Assembly (NCBI GenBank): GCA_963832895.1
Contig: CAWHVQ010000004.1
Location: forward strand, 124,001-188,000
Length of the DNA: 64,000 bases
Direction: 5' to 3'
From: JAMXLO01 sp963832895
GTDB lineage: Bacteria; Pseudomonadota; Alphaproteobacteria; Acetobacterales; Acetobacteraceae
Shown here: piece after piece, positions 16,961-26,073 of the stretch
How the letters are laid out: each line of letters starts with the position of its first letter
Numbering within the stretch: position 1 is the first letter of the stretch
Program-made: the position numbers and the translations under genes
The notes under the pieces: model-generated
Told to the model about the DNA's origin: nothing
Seen by the model: only the letters and a program-made list of their open reading frames with translations
The model's database searches: none

Positions 16961-17069
16961 GATCCTGGGCCGGTCGAGGGCCGGAACAGATAGCCGAAGC
17001 AGGCCGGTGTGCAAACAGGGGCGCCGGCCAGTTGCGACCGGCCGACGCCCGGCCTATGCAAAGGCGCGA

Positions 17070-18230
17070 ATGGATACGTCGATCGCACTCGCCGCCACCG
17101 AACATAGCCCCAGCGTCACTTTCGCCGAGGGGATGGCGCTGGATTGCGGCGCGCGGCTGGCGCGCATGACTGTGGCGTATCGCACCTACGGCACGCTGAA
17201 CGCCGCGCGCTCCAATGCCGTGCTGGTCTGTCATGCGCTGACCGGCGATCAGTATGTCGCCGAGACGCATCCGGTCACCGGCAAGGAGGGCTGGTGGGAC
17301 GTTGTTGTAGGCCCCGGCCGGCCGATCGACACCGACCGCTACTTCGTCATCTGCTCCAACGTGCTGGGCGGCTGCATGGGCTCGACCGGGCCGCGCAGCC
17401 TGCGCGACGACGAAGCGGGCCCGTGGGGAACCGACTTCCCGCCGGTCACCATTCAGGACATGGTCCGCGCGCAGAAGATGCTGATCGATCACCTCGGCAT
17501 CACACGGCTGTTCGCGGTGCTGGGCGGCTCGATGGGCGCGATGCAGGCGCTGCAATGGGCGGCGAGCTACCCGGACGCCGTATTCGCCGCGCTGCCGATC
17601 GCCGGTGCGGCCTATCACTCGGCGCAGAACATCGCGTTCCACGAGGTTGGGCGTCAGGCGATCTTCGCCGACCCGGACTGGCAAGGCGGCCGCTACTGGA
17701 CGAACGGGCGGATCCCGGCGCGCGGCCTCGCCGTGGCGCGCATGTGCGCGCACATCACCTACCTGTCGGAAGAGGCTCTGACCCGCAAATTCGGCCGGCG
17801 GCTGCAGAACGCGCCAAAGGATCCCAGCGAGGCGATCAGCCTGTTCGGCGAGATGTTCGAGGTGGAGAGCTATCTGCGCCACCAGGGCTCCACGTTCGTG
17901 CAGCGGTTCGACGCCAATTCCTATCTGACGATCACCCGCGCGATGGACTACTTCGATCTGGCTGCGGATTACCAAGGCGATGTGGCGAACGCGTTCCGCG
18001 GAACGAAGACGCGGTTCCTGCTCGTGTCGTTCACCTCGGACTGGCTGTTCCCGACAGCCGAGAGCCGCGCGATCGCGCGGGCGCTGAACCGGGCGGGGGC
18101 GAATGTGTCATTCGTGGAAATCCCCACCGACAAAGGGCACGACGCGTTCCTGCTGGACGAGCCGGATTTCCACCGCACGTTGGCGGGCTTCCTGGCGGGA
18201 TGCGCGGTGCACGCCGGGCTGGAGGTGTAG
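17070..18230 (+). CDS. metX: Homoserine O-acetyltransferase/succinyltransferase MetX
   Basis: A 386-residue alpha/beta-hydrolase that acylates homoserine for methionine synthesis. Conserved blocks include VAYRTYGTLNAARSNAVLV, GPGRPIDTDRYFVIC, NVLGGCMGSTGP, and the nucleophile elbow LGGSMGAMQALQWA. The triad aspartate (FTSDWLFP) and histidine (DKGHDAFL) are present. ATG 17070 begins the family homology; the frame upstream is only an open shadow over the chorismate mutase gene. In many Alphaproteobacteria metW follows metX; here a convergent HD protein gene follows instead. No SAM-II riboswitch-like sequence was recognised in the 109-bp leader. Confidence 0.93.
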   Translation: MDTSIALAATEHSPSVTFAEGMALDCGARLARMTVAYRTYGTLNAARSNAVLVCHALTGDQYVAETHPVTGKEGWWDVVVGPGRPIDTDRYFVICSNVLGGCMGSTGPRSLRDDEAGPWGTDFPPVTIQDMVRAQKMLIDHLGITRLFAVLGGSMGAMQALQWAASYPDAVFAALPIAGAAYHSAQNIAFHEVGRQAIFADPDWQGGRYWTNGRIPARGLAVARMCAHITYLSEEALTRKFGRRLQNAPKDPSEAISLFGEMFEVESYLRHQGSTFVQRFDANSYLTITRAMDYFDLAADYQGDVANAFRGTKTRFLLVSFTSDWLFPTAESRAIARALNRAGANVSFVEIPTDKGHDAFLLDEPDFHRTLAGFLAGCAVHAGLEV

Positions 18231-18234
18231 CGTA

Positions 18235-18248
18235 GGCCTCGCGAGGCC
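18235..18248. terminator. Possible bidirectional hairpin between convergent genes
   Basis: A perfect 14-base palindrome, GGCCTCGCGAGGCC, lies in the 26-bp gap between the stops of metX and the HD-domain gene. There is no clear T tract on either side, so it may not be an intrinsic terminator. Confidence 0.35.
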
Positions 18249-18256
18249 GATCCTCG

Positions 18257-19108
18257 TCAACGTCTGACTTGCGGACCCATATGCTGCCGGTGATGCTCGA
18301 TGGCAAACACGTTGCTGTACAACTGCGCCACCCACAGCCGACCCTCCATGGTCAATTCCAGGTAGCCGATCGCATCGCCGATGTACGGTTCAACCTTGTT
18401 CCAGAAGAACCGCGGATACTGCTCGGCCAGGTCTGCCGGTGTGGCATAACCCAGCTTCTCATTGACCCCGATTTCCGCGAACTCATGGAACAGCGCATTG
18501 AGCTTGCGAGGATACAGCGGGTCCGCCAGTTGTCCGATGAGATCGGCCGCGCGCAACAAACCAGCCTCGGTGTCGGTCTCGGCGTAATCTTCGTCGTTCG
18601 GGATCGGGAAGCGAGTGAGCTCGATCGCCTTGGCGATCCGTTCGCCGTCGATCATCGAATGACCGGCAAAGCGTCTCAGAACCACGCTCTTCGAGCGGTA
18701 GACATGGTAGGGCGCCAGGAACGCGTCCGACGCGCCACGCGGCAGAACCACCGTATTGCCCGCGTCATCGATGACCTGTCGTTCGCCGCTGTCCCCAGCG
18801 CAGACGTCGCGCAGATATCCGACATCGTGCGTCAGCGCCGCGATGATGAAATGCAGCCAGTCCTCCGGGCTGATGTCCTGCCTCAGGCGAATCCCGCGCA
18901 GAATATCCTGTGCCACCAAGGTTACGAGCGCTGTGTGTTCCGCGCTATGATACAGCGCATCGCTGGTGGCAAGCCGCTCGATGACAAGCCGGCCCGCTTC
19001 ATCAAGCTCGGCCGCGATCCGCGGATTGCCTCCGCCGAAGCTGCGCAGGAAGACGCCGGAGAGCCTCTGACCGAGCTCATCTGCCAGGAGCGTCGTCGTA
19101 TTCAGCAT
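18257..19108 (-). CDS. HD-domain metal-dependent phosphohydrolase
   Basis: A 283-residue protein starting at ATG 19108, preceded by GGAGG. An HD-superfamily core is visible: YHSAEHTALV supplies the first histidine, HFIIAALTHDVGYLRD the HD pair, and a later aspartate lies in LLRAADLIGQLADP. The superfamily hydrolyses phosphomonoester or phosphodiester bonds, often in nucleotides, with two divalent metals. No partner domain shows whether it acts on a cyclic dinucleotide or another substrate. It is convergent with metX and divergent from the amidohydrolase at 19328. Confidence 0.78.
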   Translation of the reverse strand: MLNTTTLLADELGQRLSGVFLRSFGGGNPRIAAELDEAGRLVIERLATSDALYHSAEHTALVTLVAQDILRGIRLRQDISPEDWLHFIIAALTHDVGYLRDVCAGDSGERQVIDDAGNTVVLPRGASDAFLAPYHVYRSKSVVLRRFAGHSMIDGERIAKAIELTRFPIPNDEDYAETDTEAGLLRAADLIGQLADPLYPRKLNALFHEFAEIGVNEKLGYATPADLAEQYPRFFWNKVEPYIGDAIGYLELTMEGRLWVAQLYSNVFAIEHHRQHMGPQVRR

Positions 19109-19327
19109 GTGCGGCACCTCCAGCCGGATGTTCCCGATTATGGCGCGTGCCGGCCACCAAAGTCTGCAACGATGCGCGCCGTCGCTCAAGCGGCCGCTGG
19201 GGCGCGGCTTCCCATCCAACGCCCGGCGGACTAGCCTGACCGCGCTTAGTTCGCAGCATCGCGAACCCGGGACCGTCGGTCGCTTCCTCCGACGATCTCC
19301 ACCCTTGCGGCAACCGAGGAGCGTCCC

Positions 19328-20476
19328 ATGCAGGAAAAGCTTATATCCGCCGATAACCACATCGATCTCACCTATTGTCCGCCCGATCTCTGGTCCGAGC
19401 AGGCGCCACAGCAATGGCGCGACACGGCGCCGCGCACGGAGGAGCGCGACGACGGCCTGCACTGGATCGTCGATGGCCAGGACAAGGGAATGTGGAACGG
19501 CGTCGGTCCGGGCTTCCTGAAGTATCAAAAGGGCACCTTCCACCACGTCGATGAAATGAAGGACGCCGGTTTCGAATGGGACTATCGCCGCGGTGCCAAG
19601 CCCCGTCCGACGACGCCTGAAACCCGCATCACCGATCTCGACAAGGACGGTGTCGCGGCCGAGGTGGTGTATGGCTGCATCATGATCAACGAGATGATCG
19701 CCGATACCACGATGCGCGACTGGGCAGACGCGGTGTACAATGACTGGGTGGCCGACTTCGCCAGAAAGGCCAATTCCAACCGCGTGTTCCCCCTGGCGAT
19801 CGTGCCGAACAGCGATCCAAAGGCAGCGGCAGCCGAGGTGCGGCGCTGCGCGAAGATGGGGCTGCGCGGCGGCGATCTCGCATTTAAGCGCATGGGCATC
19901 CCGCTGTGGCACCACGACTGGTACGCGCTATGGGAGGCAAGTGCCGAATGCCACTTCCCGATCTCGTTCCACTCCACCGGCTTCAAGGCCGCACGTGCGC
20001 CTGACACACCGGAGATGGAGAAGGAATACGCGATCCAGTATCGCCTGGTGCGTTCGGCGCTGTTCCAGACCGACACGATGGAGGTCCTGGTATCGCTGCT
20101 CGCCTCCGGTGCCTGCGAGAAATACCCCGATTTCAACTTCGTCCTCGGCGAATCGGGCGTGACCTGGCTGCCATACATCTTCGATCGCCTCGACACCGAG
20201 TACCATGACCGCGCCCGCAGCCTGGGGTTCAAGCTGAAGCCATCCGACTACTTCCGCCGTCAGGGCTACGTCACCTACCAGCAGGACAAGTTCCTGGAAC
20301 CGATCGTGCCGCTGATCGGCGAGGACAACATCATGTGGGGTTCTGACTACCCCCATCCCGACTCGCTATGGCCGGACTCGCACAACGTGCTGGCCGAAAA
20401 TCTCGCCGCGTTCAGTCCGAGCGTGCGCCGCAAGATTGTCTGCGACAACGTCGCGCGGCTCTATCACCTGAACTAG
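19328..20476 (+). CDS. Amidohydrolase-2 family (ACMSD-like) metal-dependent hydrolase
   Basis: A 382-residue TIM-barrel metal-dependent hydrolase or decarboxylase of the amidohydrolase-related family. SADNHID at the N terminus is a variant of the usual metal-binding HxH, with one of the two histidines replaced. HSTGF supplies a mid-barrel histidine, and MWGSDYPHPDSLWPDS the C-terminal metal aspartate. The closest well-known members are 2-amino-3-carboxymuconate semialdehyde decarboxylase and gamma-resorcylate decarboxylase. ATG 19328 follows GAGGAGCGTCCC. Neighbouring GFA, CMD and ADH genes hint at degradation of an aromatic or C1-type compound. Substrate unknown. Confidence 0.85.
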   Translation: MQEKLISADNHIDLTYCPPDLWSEQAPQQWRDTAPRTEERDDGLHWIVDGQDKGMWNGVGPGFLKYQKGTFHHVDEMKDAGFEWDYRRGAKPRPTTPETRITDLDKDGVAAEVVYGCIMINEMIADTTMRDWADAVYNDWVADFARKANSNRVFPLAIVPNSDPKAAAAEVRRCAKMGLRGGDLAFKRMGIPLWHHDWYALWEASAECHFPISFHSTGFKAARAPDTPEMEKEYAIQYRLVRSALFQTDTMEVLVSLLASGACEKYPDFNFVLGESGVTWLPYIFDRLDTEYHDRARSLGFKLKPSDYFRRQGYVTYQQDKFLEPIVPLIGEDNIMWGSDYPHPDSLWPDSHNVLAENLAAFSPSVRRKIVCDNVARLYHLN

Positions 20477-20477
20477 C

Positions 20478-20864
20478 TCACGTCCCCTCGGCCGCTCGGC
20501 GGGCTGCCATGAATTCCTCCCAGTGCAGCCCGTCGAACAGGCTCGGATGCAGCGCGGCAATATCCACATCATCGAGGCAGCGTGCGTTCACGCTGACCCC
20601 GTCAGGCTTCGAGCGCGGCGTGTAGAACGAGTGGATGCCGCAATGCCGGCAGAACGTATGCTTCGCCACGCCCGTGCCGAACGTATACGTGGCGATCGCG
20701 TCCGCGCCGCGCAGCAGCTCGAACTGCTCGAGCGGCACCACCATGTGCACGATCCCCTTCATCGTGCAGACCGAGCAGTTGCACACCGAGACGTCGTCCA
20801 GGTCGCCCTGGACGCGAAACCTCACCTGGCCGCAGTGGCAGCCGCCCTCGTAGGTTGTGAGCAT
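20478..20864 (-). CDS. GFA/CENP-V family zinc protein
   Basis: A 128-residue protein of the glutathione-dependent formaldehyde-activating enzyme (GFA) fold. Zinc-binding cysteines occur as GGCHCGQVRF, CNCSVC and CRHCGIHSFY, the full family pattern. Activity in most members, including spontaneous glutathione-formaldehyde conjugation, is poorly established. ATG 20864 (MLTTYEG) is chosen; upstream residues in the frame have no homology. It ends one base after the convergent amidohydrolase stop and lies downstream of the CMD-family gene on the same strand (24-bp gap). Confidence 0.87.
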   Translation of the reverse strand: MLTTYEGGCHCGQVRFRVQGDLDDVSVCNCSVCTMKGIVHMVVPLEQFELLRGADAIATYTFGTGVAKHTFCRHCGIHSFYTPRSKPDGVSVNARCLDDVDIAALHPSLFDGLHWEEFMAARRAAEGT

Positions 20865-20887
20865 GTGGTGGCTCCGATTGGTTTCAG

Positions 20888-21433
20888 TTAGACCTTCAGG
20901 ACTTCGGCGCCTTCCGCCGGCTCCAGCTCGCAGGCATTCACCGTCATGCACAGCATGGCATAGTAGCCGATCGCCCCGGTGAGCTGAATGAACTCATCGT
21001 CGCCGAGCCGCTTGCGCAGCGCACTCGCCGCCGCCTCGTCGATCCGGTGCTTGCGCAGCAACTGGCGGGTGAAATCAACGATCTGCGCATCCTCGGCCGG
21101 GATTCCGCGCGAGTGGTTTTCGCGGATCGCGGTGATCGTGGACTCCGCCACGCCGAGACGCCGCGCGCCGCCGCTCTGCGCCCCCCAGACGTACATCGCC
21201 TCATATTCGCGCGCGACCACCATCGCCGCCAGCACGCGCACCCGCATATCGAGCGAGCCTTCGAAGCGGACATATGCGCCGAGATGCGCGACGCGACCGG
21301 CGATCTCTGGCGAGTGCAGGAACATGGTGAACGGCCCGTGCACTGAGCCACGGCTCGCAACGATCGCATCGAACGCGGCGTGATCCTTCGCCGGCACCTG
21401 GTCCTTGCTTGTGATGTAGGAGAGTCTTGCCAT
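20888..21433 (-). CDS. Carboxymuconolactone decarboxylase (CMD/AhpD-like) family protein
   Basis: A 181-residue all-helical protein. FTMFLHSPEIAGRVAHLGAYVR and the helix beginning RVRVLAAMVVAREYEAMYVW are typical of the CMD superfamily. The AhpD CxxC redox pair is absent (residues there are GAQSGGARR), so peroxidase-partner activity is unlikely and a decarboxylase or unknown role is more plausible. ATG 21433 has GGAGGAAATC just upstream. It probably forms a unit with the GFA gene downstream and perhaps with the MetE-like and ADH genes upstream on the same strand. Confidence 0.82.
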   Translation of the reverse strand: MARLSYITSKDQVPAKDHAAFDAIVASRGSVHGPFTMFLHSPEIAGRVAHLGAYVRFEGSLDMRVRVLAAMVVAREYEAMYVWGAQSGGARRLGVAESTITAIRENHSRGIPAEDAQIVDFTRQLLRKHRIDEAAASALRKRLGDDEFIQLTGAIGYYAMLCMTVNACELEPAEGAEVLKV

Positions 21434-21487
21434 GATTTCCTCCTTATGAATGTCATTTCGAGGAGCGAAGTGACGAAGCAATCTCCA

Positions 21488-22669
21488 TCACAAGTGAGTC
21501 GCCTCGACCGAAGCAAAATACAGCTTCGGATCGGCTGCACGCACATGCGCTTCCGGCAGCCCCAGTTCGCGCCTGACGATATTGGTGCCCTCCACCATCG
21601 AGACGCACTTATAGTGCGCTATCCGGCGGCTCAGCCCCTCGCGGCCGAAACCGCAGTCCGTCGTGATCACCAGCCGTTCCGGCGGGATGAACTCCAACGC
21701 GCGGCGGATCAGCCCCGCCACATATTCCGGCGGCTCAACCACCGTGTTGCAGTGGTTCACCACACCGATACCGATCTTCTTGTCAGTCTTGTACTTGCCG
21801 AACAGATGCAGATCACGACCGTCGCTGCTGGCACATTCGAAAGTGATCACGTCCCCGTTCAATTGCAGCAGATACGGCATCGCGCGCTCATAACTCGGCA
21901 CCTCCCAGTACACCCGCTGCTGGTTCGGATTGCCCCAACACGTGTGCACCCAGATCTCCGCATTGACCCCGACAAGCTGCCGGTTGAACGCCTCGGTGAG
22001 AAACTCCAGTTCCGCCTCGGTGCAATCTGGACGCAGCGAGCGCCCGTGATGCGGCGGCTCCTCCACCTGGATCAGCGGACAGCCCGCATCCGCCATCTCG
22101 CGGAACTCGGCGTTCATGATGTCGCACAGATCGAGCACAAGCTGCTTATCGTCCGGATAGAATTCGTTCCACAGCATGCTGGCCAGCGCCGGCGCGCAGA
22201 TCGCGCCGAACTTCACCGGCCGATCGGACATGCGCTGCGCCACCTGCCAGATCGCCGTGTATTCCAGCAGTCCCCGCTCGAGCTTGTGCTTCACCACACC
22301 AGGCTGATACGCCTCCTGCACCTCCCACAGGATCTTGCCGGGCCGCAATCCGTGCCGGCTCATCCAGCCGCGCGACGTGTCGCGATGGCCCTCGACGCCC
22401 ATGATGCGTTCGATCGGATAGAAGAACCACGACTTTCCCCCGACCGCGAGATCGAACCGGCTGTCGCCATCAGTGACAATGTCGAGGCCGGCCGCTTCCT
22501 GCGCGTTGATGACCGCCGCGACGGCATCCAGGTACTGTTCGCGGAACAGCGATTCTCCCAGCGCCGATTTGAACGATCGACCGTCGAGACTGAGATCGAA
22601 CCACAGCGGACGCGGATACGATCCGGTGATCGCCGTGGGCAGCATCAGGTTCTGTGTGACTGACAGCAT
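21488..22669 (-). CDS. Cobalamin-independent methionine synthase C-terminal-like (MetE/CoM-transferase family) protein
   Basis: A 393-residue protein equal to the catalytic half of MetE; the N-terminal MetE barrel is missing. The TIM-barrel zinc ligands appear as HTCWGN (His and Cys), FECASS and TTDCGFG. N-terminal TAITGSYPRP and TDGDSRFD are family hallmarks. Stand-alone versions include archaeal-type methionine synthases and epoxyalkane:coenzyme M transferases, and many in Proteobacteria have unknown thiol or methyl substrates. The MetE folate-binding N domain is absent, so ordinary MetE function is unlikely. It sits nine bases downstream of the zinc alcohol dehydrogenase, suggesting a shared pathway. 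Confidence 0.82.
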   Translation of the reverse strand: MLSVTQNLMLPTAITGSYPRPLWFDLSLDGRSFKSALGESLFREQYLDAVAAVINAQEAAGLDIVTDGDSRFDLAVGGKSWFFYPIERIMGVEGHRDTSRGWMSRHGLRPGKILWEVQEAYQPGVVKHKLERGLLEYTAIWQVAQRMSDRPVKFGAICAPALASMLWNEFYPDDKQLVLDLCDIMNAEFREMADAGCPLIQVEEPPHHGRSLRPDCTEAELEFLTEAFNRQLVGVNAEIWVHTCWGNPNQQRVYWEVPSYERAMPYLLQLNGDVITFECASSDGRDLHLFGKYKTDKKIGIGVVNHCNTVVEPPEYVAGLIRRALEFIPPERLVITTDCGFGREGLSRRIAHYKCVSMVEGTNIVRRELGLPEAHVRAADPKLYFASVEATHL

Positions 22670-22678
22670 GGCGCCCTC

Positions 22679-23776
22679 TCAATCGAACATCAGCACGGTG
22701 CGCGCGACCTCGCCGGCCTTCATCGCGCGGAACGCCTCGTTGATATCGCCCAAATGGCCGCGACGGCTGATCATCGAGTCCAGATCCAGCCGCCCCTGCC
22801 GATAGAATTCCAGATAGTTTGGGATATCGGTGCGGAACTGGTTTGACCCCATGCGCGACGTCTGCACACGGCATTCCGGCCTGATCGCCATCCATGGGAA
22901 CTCGATCGTCGCATCCGGCGGCAGGACGCCGACGATCGTAGCGGTGCCACGCACGGCCAGCAATTCAATCGCCTGGCGACACAGCGACGCGATGCCCACC
23001 GCCTCGAAGGCATGATCGACGCCCAGCCCCTTGGTCAAGGCGCGCACCGCCTTCACCGGATCGTCCTGGGTGCTGTTCACCATGTGTGTCGCGCCGACAC
23101 CCTTCGCCATCTCCAGTTTGGCATCGAACATATCGACCGCGATGATCTGTCGCGCGCCACCGATCCGCGCACCCTGAACAATAGACAGCCCGACGCCGCC
23201 GCAGCCGAACACCGCCACTGTCTGTCCCGCCTGCAATCCTGCGCTGCGCAGTGCAGCACCAACGCCGGTCAGCACACCGCAGCCCACCAGCGCCGCACGA
23301 TCCAGCGGGATCTCCGGCTCGATCCGCACCAACGAATTCTCGTGCAGCAGCATATGTTCGGCGTAACTGCCGATCGCGGCGAAGGTCCGGAACGGCTGGC
23401 CACTCTGCGATACGCGCGGCGTTACATTTTCACCGCGCGCGACAATACCGCCGGTGCAGACATTCGGATGACCGCTCAGACATTGCGGACAGGTGCCGCA
23501 GAAACCGGACAAGCAAGCCACGACGTGATCGCCCACCCGCATCGTGGCGACATCCGCACCCACCGCCTCCACAACGCCGGCTCCCTCATGGCCCAGGACG
23601 AAAGGCCGATCGAGCGGAAACCGGCCGTTGCCATCCACCACGTGCAAATCGCTGTGGCAGACGCCTGTGGCAACCGTACGCACGAGCACCTCGCGGCCCC
23701 AGGGTTTGTCAATCTCCACCTGTTCGATGGTCAACGGTTCATGCGTCTTGCGGAAGACGGCCGCGGACATTTCCAT
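22679..23776 (-). CDS. Zinc-dependent class III-like alcohol dehydrogenase
   Basis: A 365-residue medium-chain dehydrogenase. Catalytic zinc ligands are in GVCHSDLH and GHEGAGVVEAVG; the structural zinc cysteines are in CGTCPQCLSGHPNVC; the Rossmann motif is VAVFGCGGVGLSIVQGA. The set matches NAD-dependent class III-type or aryl-alcohol dehydrogenases. Glutathione-formaldehyde dehydrogenases share the architecture, and the nearby GFA-type gene makes C1 or formaldehyde chemistry possible but unproven. ATG 23776 starts the fold. Upstream gene of the ADH/MetE-like/CMD/GFA strand. Confidence 0.88.
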   Translation of the reverse strand: MEMSAAVFRKTHEPLTIEQVEIDKPWGREVLVRTVATGVCHSDLHVVDGNGRFPLDRPFVLGHEGAGVVEAVGADVATMRVGDHVVACLSGFCGTCPQCLSGHPNVCTGGIVARGENVTPRVSQSGQPFRTFAAIGSYAEHMLLHENSLVRIEPEIPLDRAALVGCGVLTGVGAALRSAGLQAGQTVAVFGCGGVGLSIVQGARIGGARQIIAVDMFDAKLEMAKGVGATHMVNSTQDDPVKAVRALTKGLGVDHAFEAVGIASLCRQAIELLAVRGTATIVGVLPPDATIEFPWMAIRPECRVQTSRMGSNQFRTDIPNYLEFYRQGRLDLDSMISRRGHLGDINEAFRAMKAGEVARTVLMFD

Positions 23777-23874
23777 GGCGGTTGCCTCGTCACGTTTCGT
23801 GACACACTAGCGGGGCACGCCACACGGTGCCAATGGTGCCGATCCGCCCGATCACGGGCCTGAGCGCTGCGACG

Positions 23875-24741
23875 TCAGGTCTTCGCTGGGGTGTCCTTGC
23901 GCCGTCGCTCGTGCCACGCCTCCATAAGCTGGAGCACGGTCGCCGCGGTCTCCTCGATTGAACGTCGTGTCACGTCGATCACCGGCCAGCCGCGCCGATT
24001 GCATAGCCGCCGCGCCCACAGCAACTCTGATTTAACCGCGTCCTCGTCCACGTAGTCAGCGCTGTTCTGCCGAGCGATTGCAGAGGCGTTGCCGGCGGCA
24101 ATCAGGCGCAGGCGATGACGGCGGATTTCGATCAGGGCCTCAGCCTCCAGGGTGAGACCGATCGCCGGACACTCCACACTCTCCAGCCCAGGCGGCTCTG
24201 GCAGATTTGGCACCAACGGCACATTGGCCGCCTTGATGCCGCGGTTCGCAAGATAGAAGCAGGTCGGGGTCTTTGAGCTTCGCGACACCCCTACCAGCAC
24301 GACATCCGCCTCGGCCAGGCCCGGCTGAGCCTGGCCATCATCATGCGCCAGCACGTAGTGCATGGCGTCGATGCGGCGGAAATAGTCGGCGTTCAGCGCG
24401 TATTGTCGACCGGGGCGGGCAGCGGCCTCCTCACCGGCATATTCCTGCAGAATGCTCATGACCGGGTCGAGGACGTTCACCAGCGGGACGTTCAGCCGTC
24501 TGCAGGTCGTCTCGAGCTCATCACGCAGAGCCCGATCAACCAAGGTAGACAGCACCGGTCCCGGCTCGTGCTCAACCCCCTCGATCACGCGGTGCAACTG
24601 AAACCGCGTCCGGATCAGGCTCCAGCGATGATAGATGATCTCGGCATGCTCGAATTGCACCGTGGTGGCCCGGGCGATGGCGTTCAACGTCTCGCCGGTG
24701 GCATCGGAGACCAGGTGCAGATTGATGCGATGGTCAGGCAT
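23875..24741 (-). CDS. Pyruvate,phosphate dikinase / PEP synthase regulatory protein (DUF299)
   Basis: A 288-residue member of the DUF299 family, bifunctional enzymes that phosphorylate and dephosphorylate PPDK or PEP synthase with ADP and phosphate. INLHLVSDATGETLNAIARA begins the family homology, and the P-loop-like GVSRSSKTPTCFYLAN is intact. The frame is open to 24963, but ATG 24741 is the family start. In Alphaproteobacteria this gene is characteristically placed opposite hemE across the chromosomal origin, which is exactly its position here. The C-terminal 10-15 residues are basic and not conserved. Confidence 0.9.
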   Translation of the reverse strand: MPDHRINLHLVSDATGETLNAIARATTVQFEHAEIIYHRWSLIRTRFQLHRVIEGVEHEPGPVLSTLVDRALRDELETTCRRLNVPLVNVLDPVMSILQEYAGEEAAARPGRQYALNADYFRRIDAMHYVLAHDDGQAQPGLAEADVVLVGVSRSSKTPTCFYLANRGIKAANVPLVPNLPEPPGLESVECPAIGLTLEAEALIEIRRHRLRLIAAGNASAIARQNSADYVDEDAVKSELLWARRLCNRRGWPVIDVTRRSIEETAATVLQLMEAWHERRRKDTPAKT

Positions 24742-25020
24742 GGCGCTGAGGATAGCGGGGATAATGGGGACTTTCACCACATTGTCGGGGCTCGGCTCGA
24801 AACCCGGGGAAGACTCATACCTCCGCGAGTACGGTGGAGGAATTCGCACGCCACCTTGGGGAAATGGGGACACCGCCGGATTATGCGATGAAGTCAGTCG
24901 CTTTGCCGGCAATGCTCCGGTGGGCACCAGCACCCAAACTCGCGGAGAATTCCATCCACGCAACTCACAGGCCTAATTACCCCTTCATCCATTTCTTTAT
25001 CTTTCTTTTCTGTTTAAGCG
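24742..25020. other. Candidate chromosomal replication origin (DUF299-hemE intergenic region)
   Basis: A 279-bp gap between divergent DUF299 and hemE genes. In Caulobacter crescentus, from memory, the origin lies between hemE and duf299. The region contains an AT-rich, pyrimidine-rich stretch near hemE (24971-25016), unusual in this GC-rich background, and two near-identical motifs, GGGGATAATGGGGAC (24757-24771) and GGGGAAATGGGGAC (24858-24871), 100 bp apart. I see no perfect DnaA box (TTATCCACA); weak matches are at most partial. It must also hold the hemE promoter. Confidence 0.5.
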
Positions 25021-26073
25021 ATGGCCATGGAACAACCAGCGAAGTCCCTGCTGCGGGCACTGGCCGGGGAAAAGTTGTGGCCACCACCAATCTGGCTGAT
25101 GCGCCAGGCGGGCCGCTACCTGCCGGAGTATCGTGCCCTGCGGGCGAAGGTCACGGATTTCGTCGCACTCTGCACGAGGCCCGATCTGGCAGCGGACGTG
25201 ACGCTGCAGCCAATCCGCCGCTACCGCTTCGACGCCGCAATCCTGTTCAGCGATATTCTGATGGTTCCCTGGGCGCTCGGCCAGCGCGTCGACTATCGCG
25301 AAGGCGAAGGGCCCGTGCTGCCACCGTTGCGCGACGAGACGGGGGTGGCGGCGCTACAGCCGGAGCGGTTGTCTGCCGCGATCGCGCCGATCCTGGAAAC
25401 GGTGAGGCGGGTGCGTTCAGGGTTGGCGACCGAAGGGTTTGCCGACTGCACGCTGATCGGCTTCGCCGGCGCACCGTTCACCGTGGCGTGCTACATGGTC
25501 GAGGGTGGTGGCTCGCGGGATTTCGCCGCGACGCGGACCATGGCGTACGCCCAGCCTGCGCTGTTCGACCGGCTGATCGCTCTGCTCACCGAGGCGACGG
25601 TGAATTATCTGTCGGCGCAGATCGATGCCGGCGTCGAGACGGTGATGCTGTTCGATACCTGGGCCGGCATTCTCTCGCCCAGCCGGTTCCGCCGCTATGT
25701 CATTGAACCGGCGCGGACGATCGCCGATGCATTGCGCCGGCGTCATCCCGCGGTGCCGATCATCGGCTTTCCGCGGCTGGCCGGCCAGCTGATTGGCGAC
25801 TACGTGACGGCAACCCTGGTCGACGGCATCGGGTTGGACACTTCGATGGATATTGGCCTCGCCGGCCGATTGATTCCGCCCCGCGTGGCGCTGCAAGGCA
25901 ATCTCGATCCGCTGGCCCTGGTCGCTGGGGGAGCGGCCCTGCGTCAGGAAGCCGCCACTGTGCTCGCCGCTCTGAAGGGGCGGCCGTGCGTGTTCAATCT
26001 CGGCCATGGCATCGTGCCACAGACGCCGCCCGACCATGTCGCCGCGTTGGTGGAGCAAGTACGTGCGGCCTAG
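25021..26073 (+). CDS. hemE: Uroporphyrinogen decarboxylase
   Basis: A 350-residue enzyme that decarboxylates uroporphyrinogen III to coproporphyrinogen III in heme synthesis. Signature PPIWLMRQAGRYLPEYR is at the N terminus and GFAGAPFTVACYMVEGGGS is the second family signature. A second ATG at 25027 (MEQPAK) is equally possible; no strong ribosome site separates them. It heads hemE-hemH-hemJ, whose reading frames overlap, and lies next to the candidate origin. Confidence 0.96.
   Translation: MAMEQPAKSLLRALAGEKLWPPPIWLMRQAGRYLPEYRALRAKVTDFVALCTRPDLAADVTLQPIRRYRFDAAILFSDILMVPWALGQRVDYREGEGPVLPPLRDETGVAALQPERLSAAIAPILETVRRVRSGLATEGFADCTLIGFAGAPFTVACYMVEGGGSRDFAATRTMAYAQPALFDRLIALLTEATVNYLSAQIDAGVETVMLFDTWAGILSPSRFRRYVIEPARTIADALRRRHPAVPIIGFPRLAGQLIGDYVTATLVDGIGLDTSMDIGLAGRLIPPRVALQGNLDPLALVAGGAALRQEAATVLAALKGRPCVFNLGHGIVPQTPPDHVAALVEQVRAA

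Noticed and set aside
16497..17069. An N-terminal extension of 191 residues on MetX
   Set aside because: It is the open complement of the chorismate mutase gene; MetX homology begins at ATG 17070.
16961..17069. SAM-II riboswitch in the metX leader
   Set aside because: The leader is GC-rich with simple inverted repeats and lacks the conserved SAM-II pseudoknot sequences that I could recognise.
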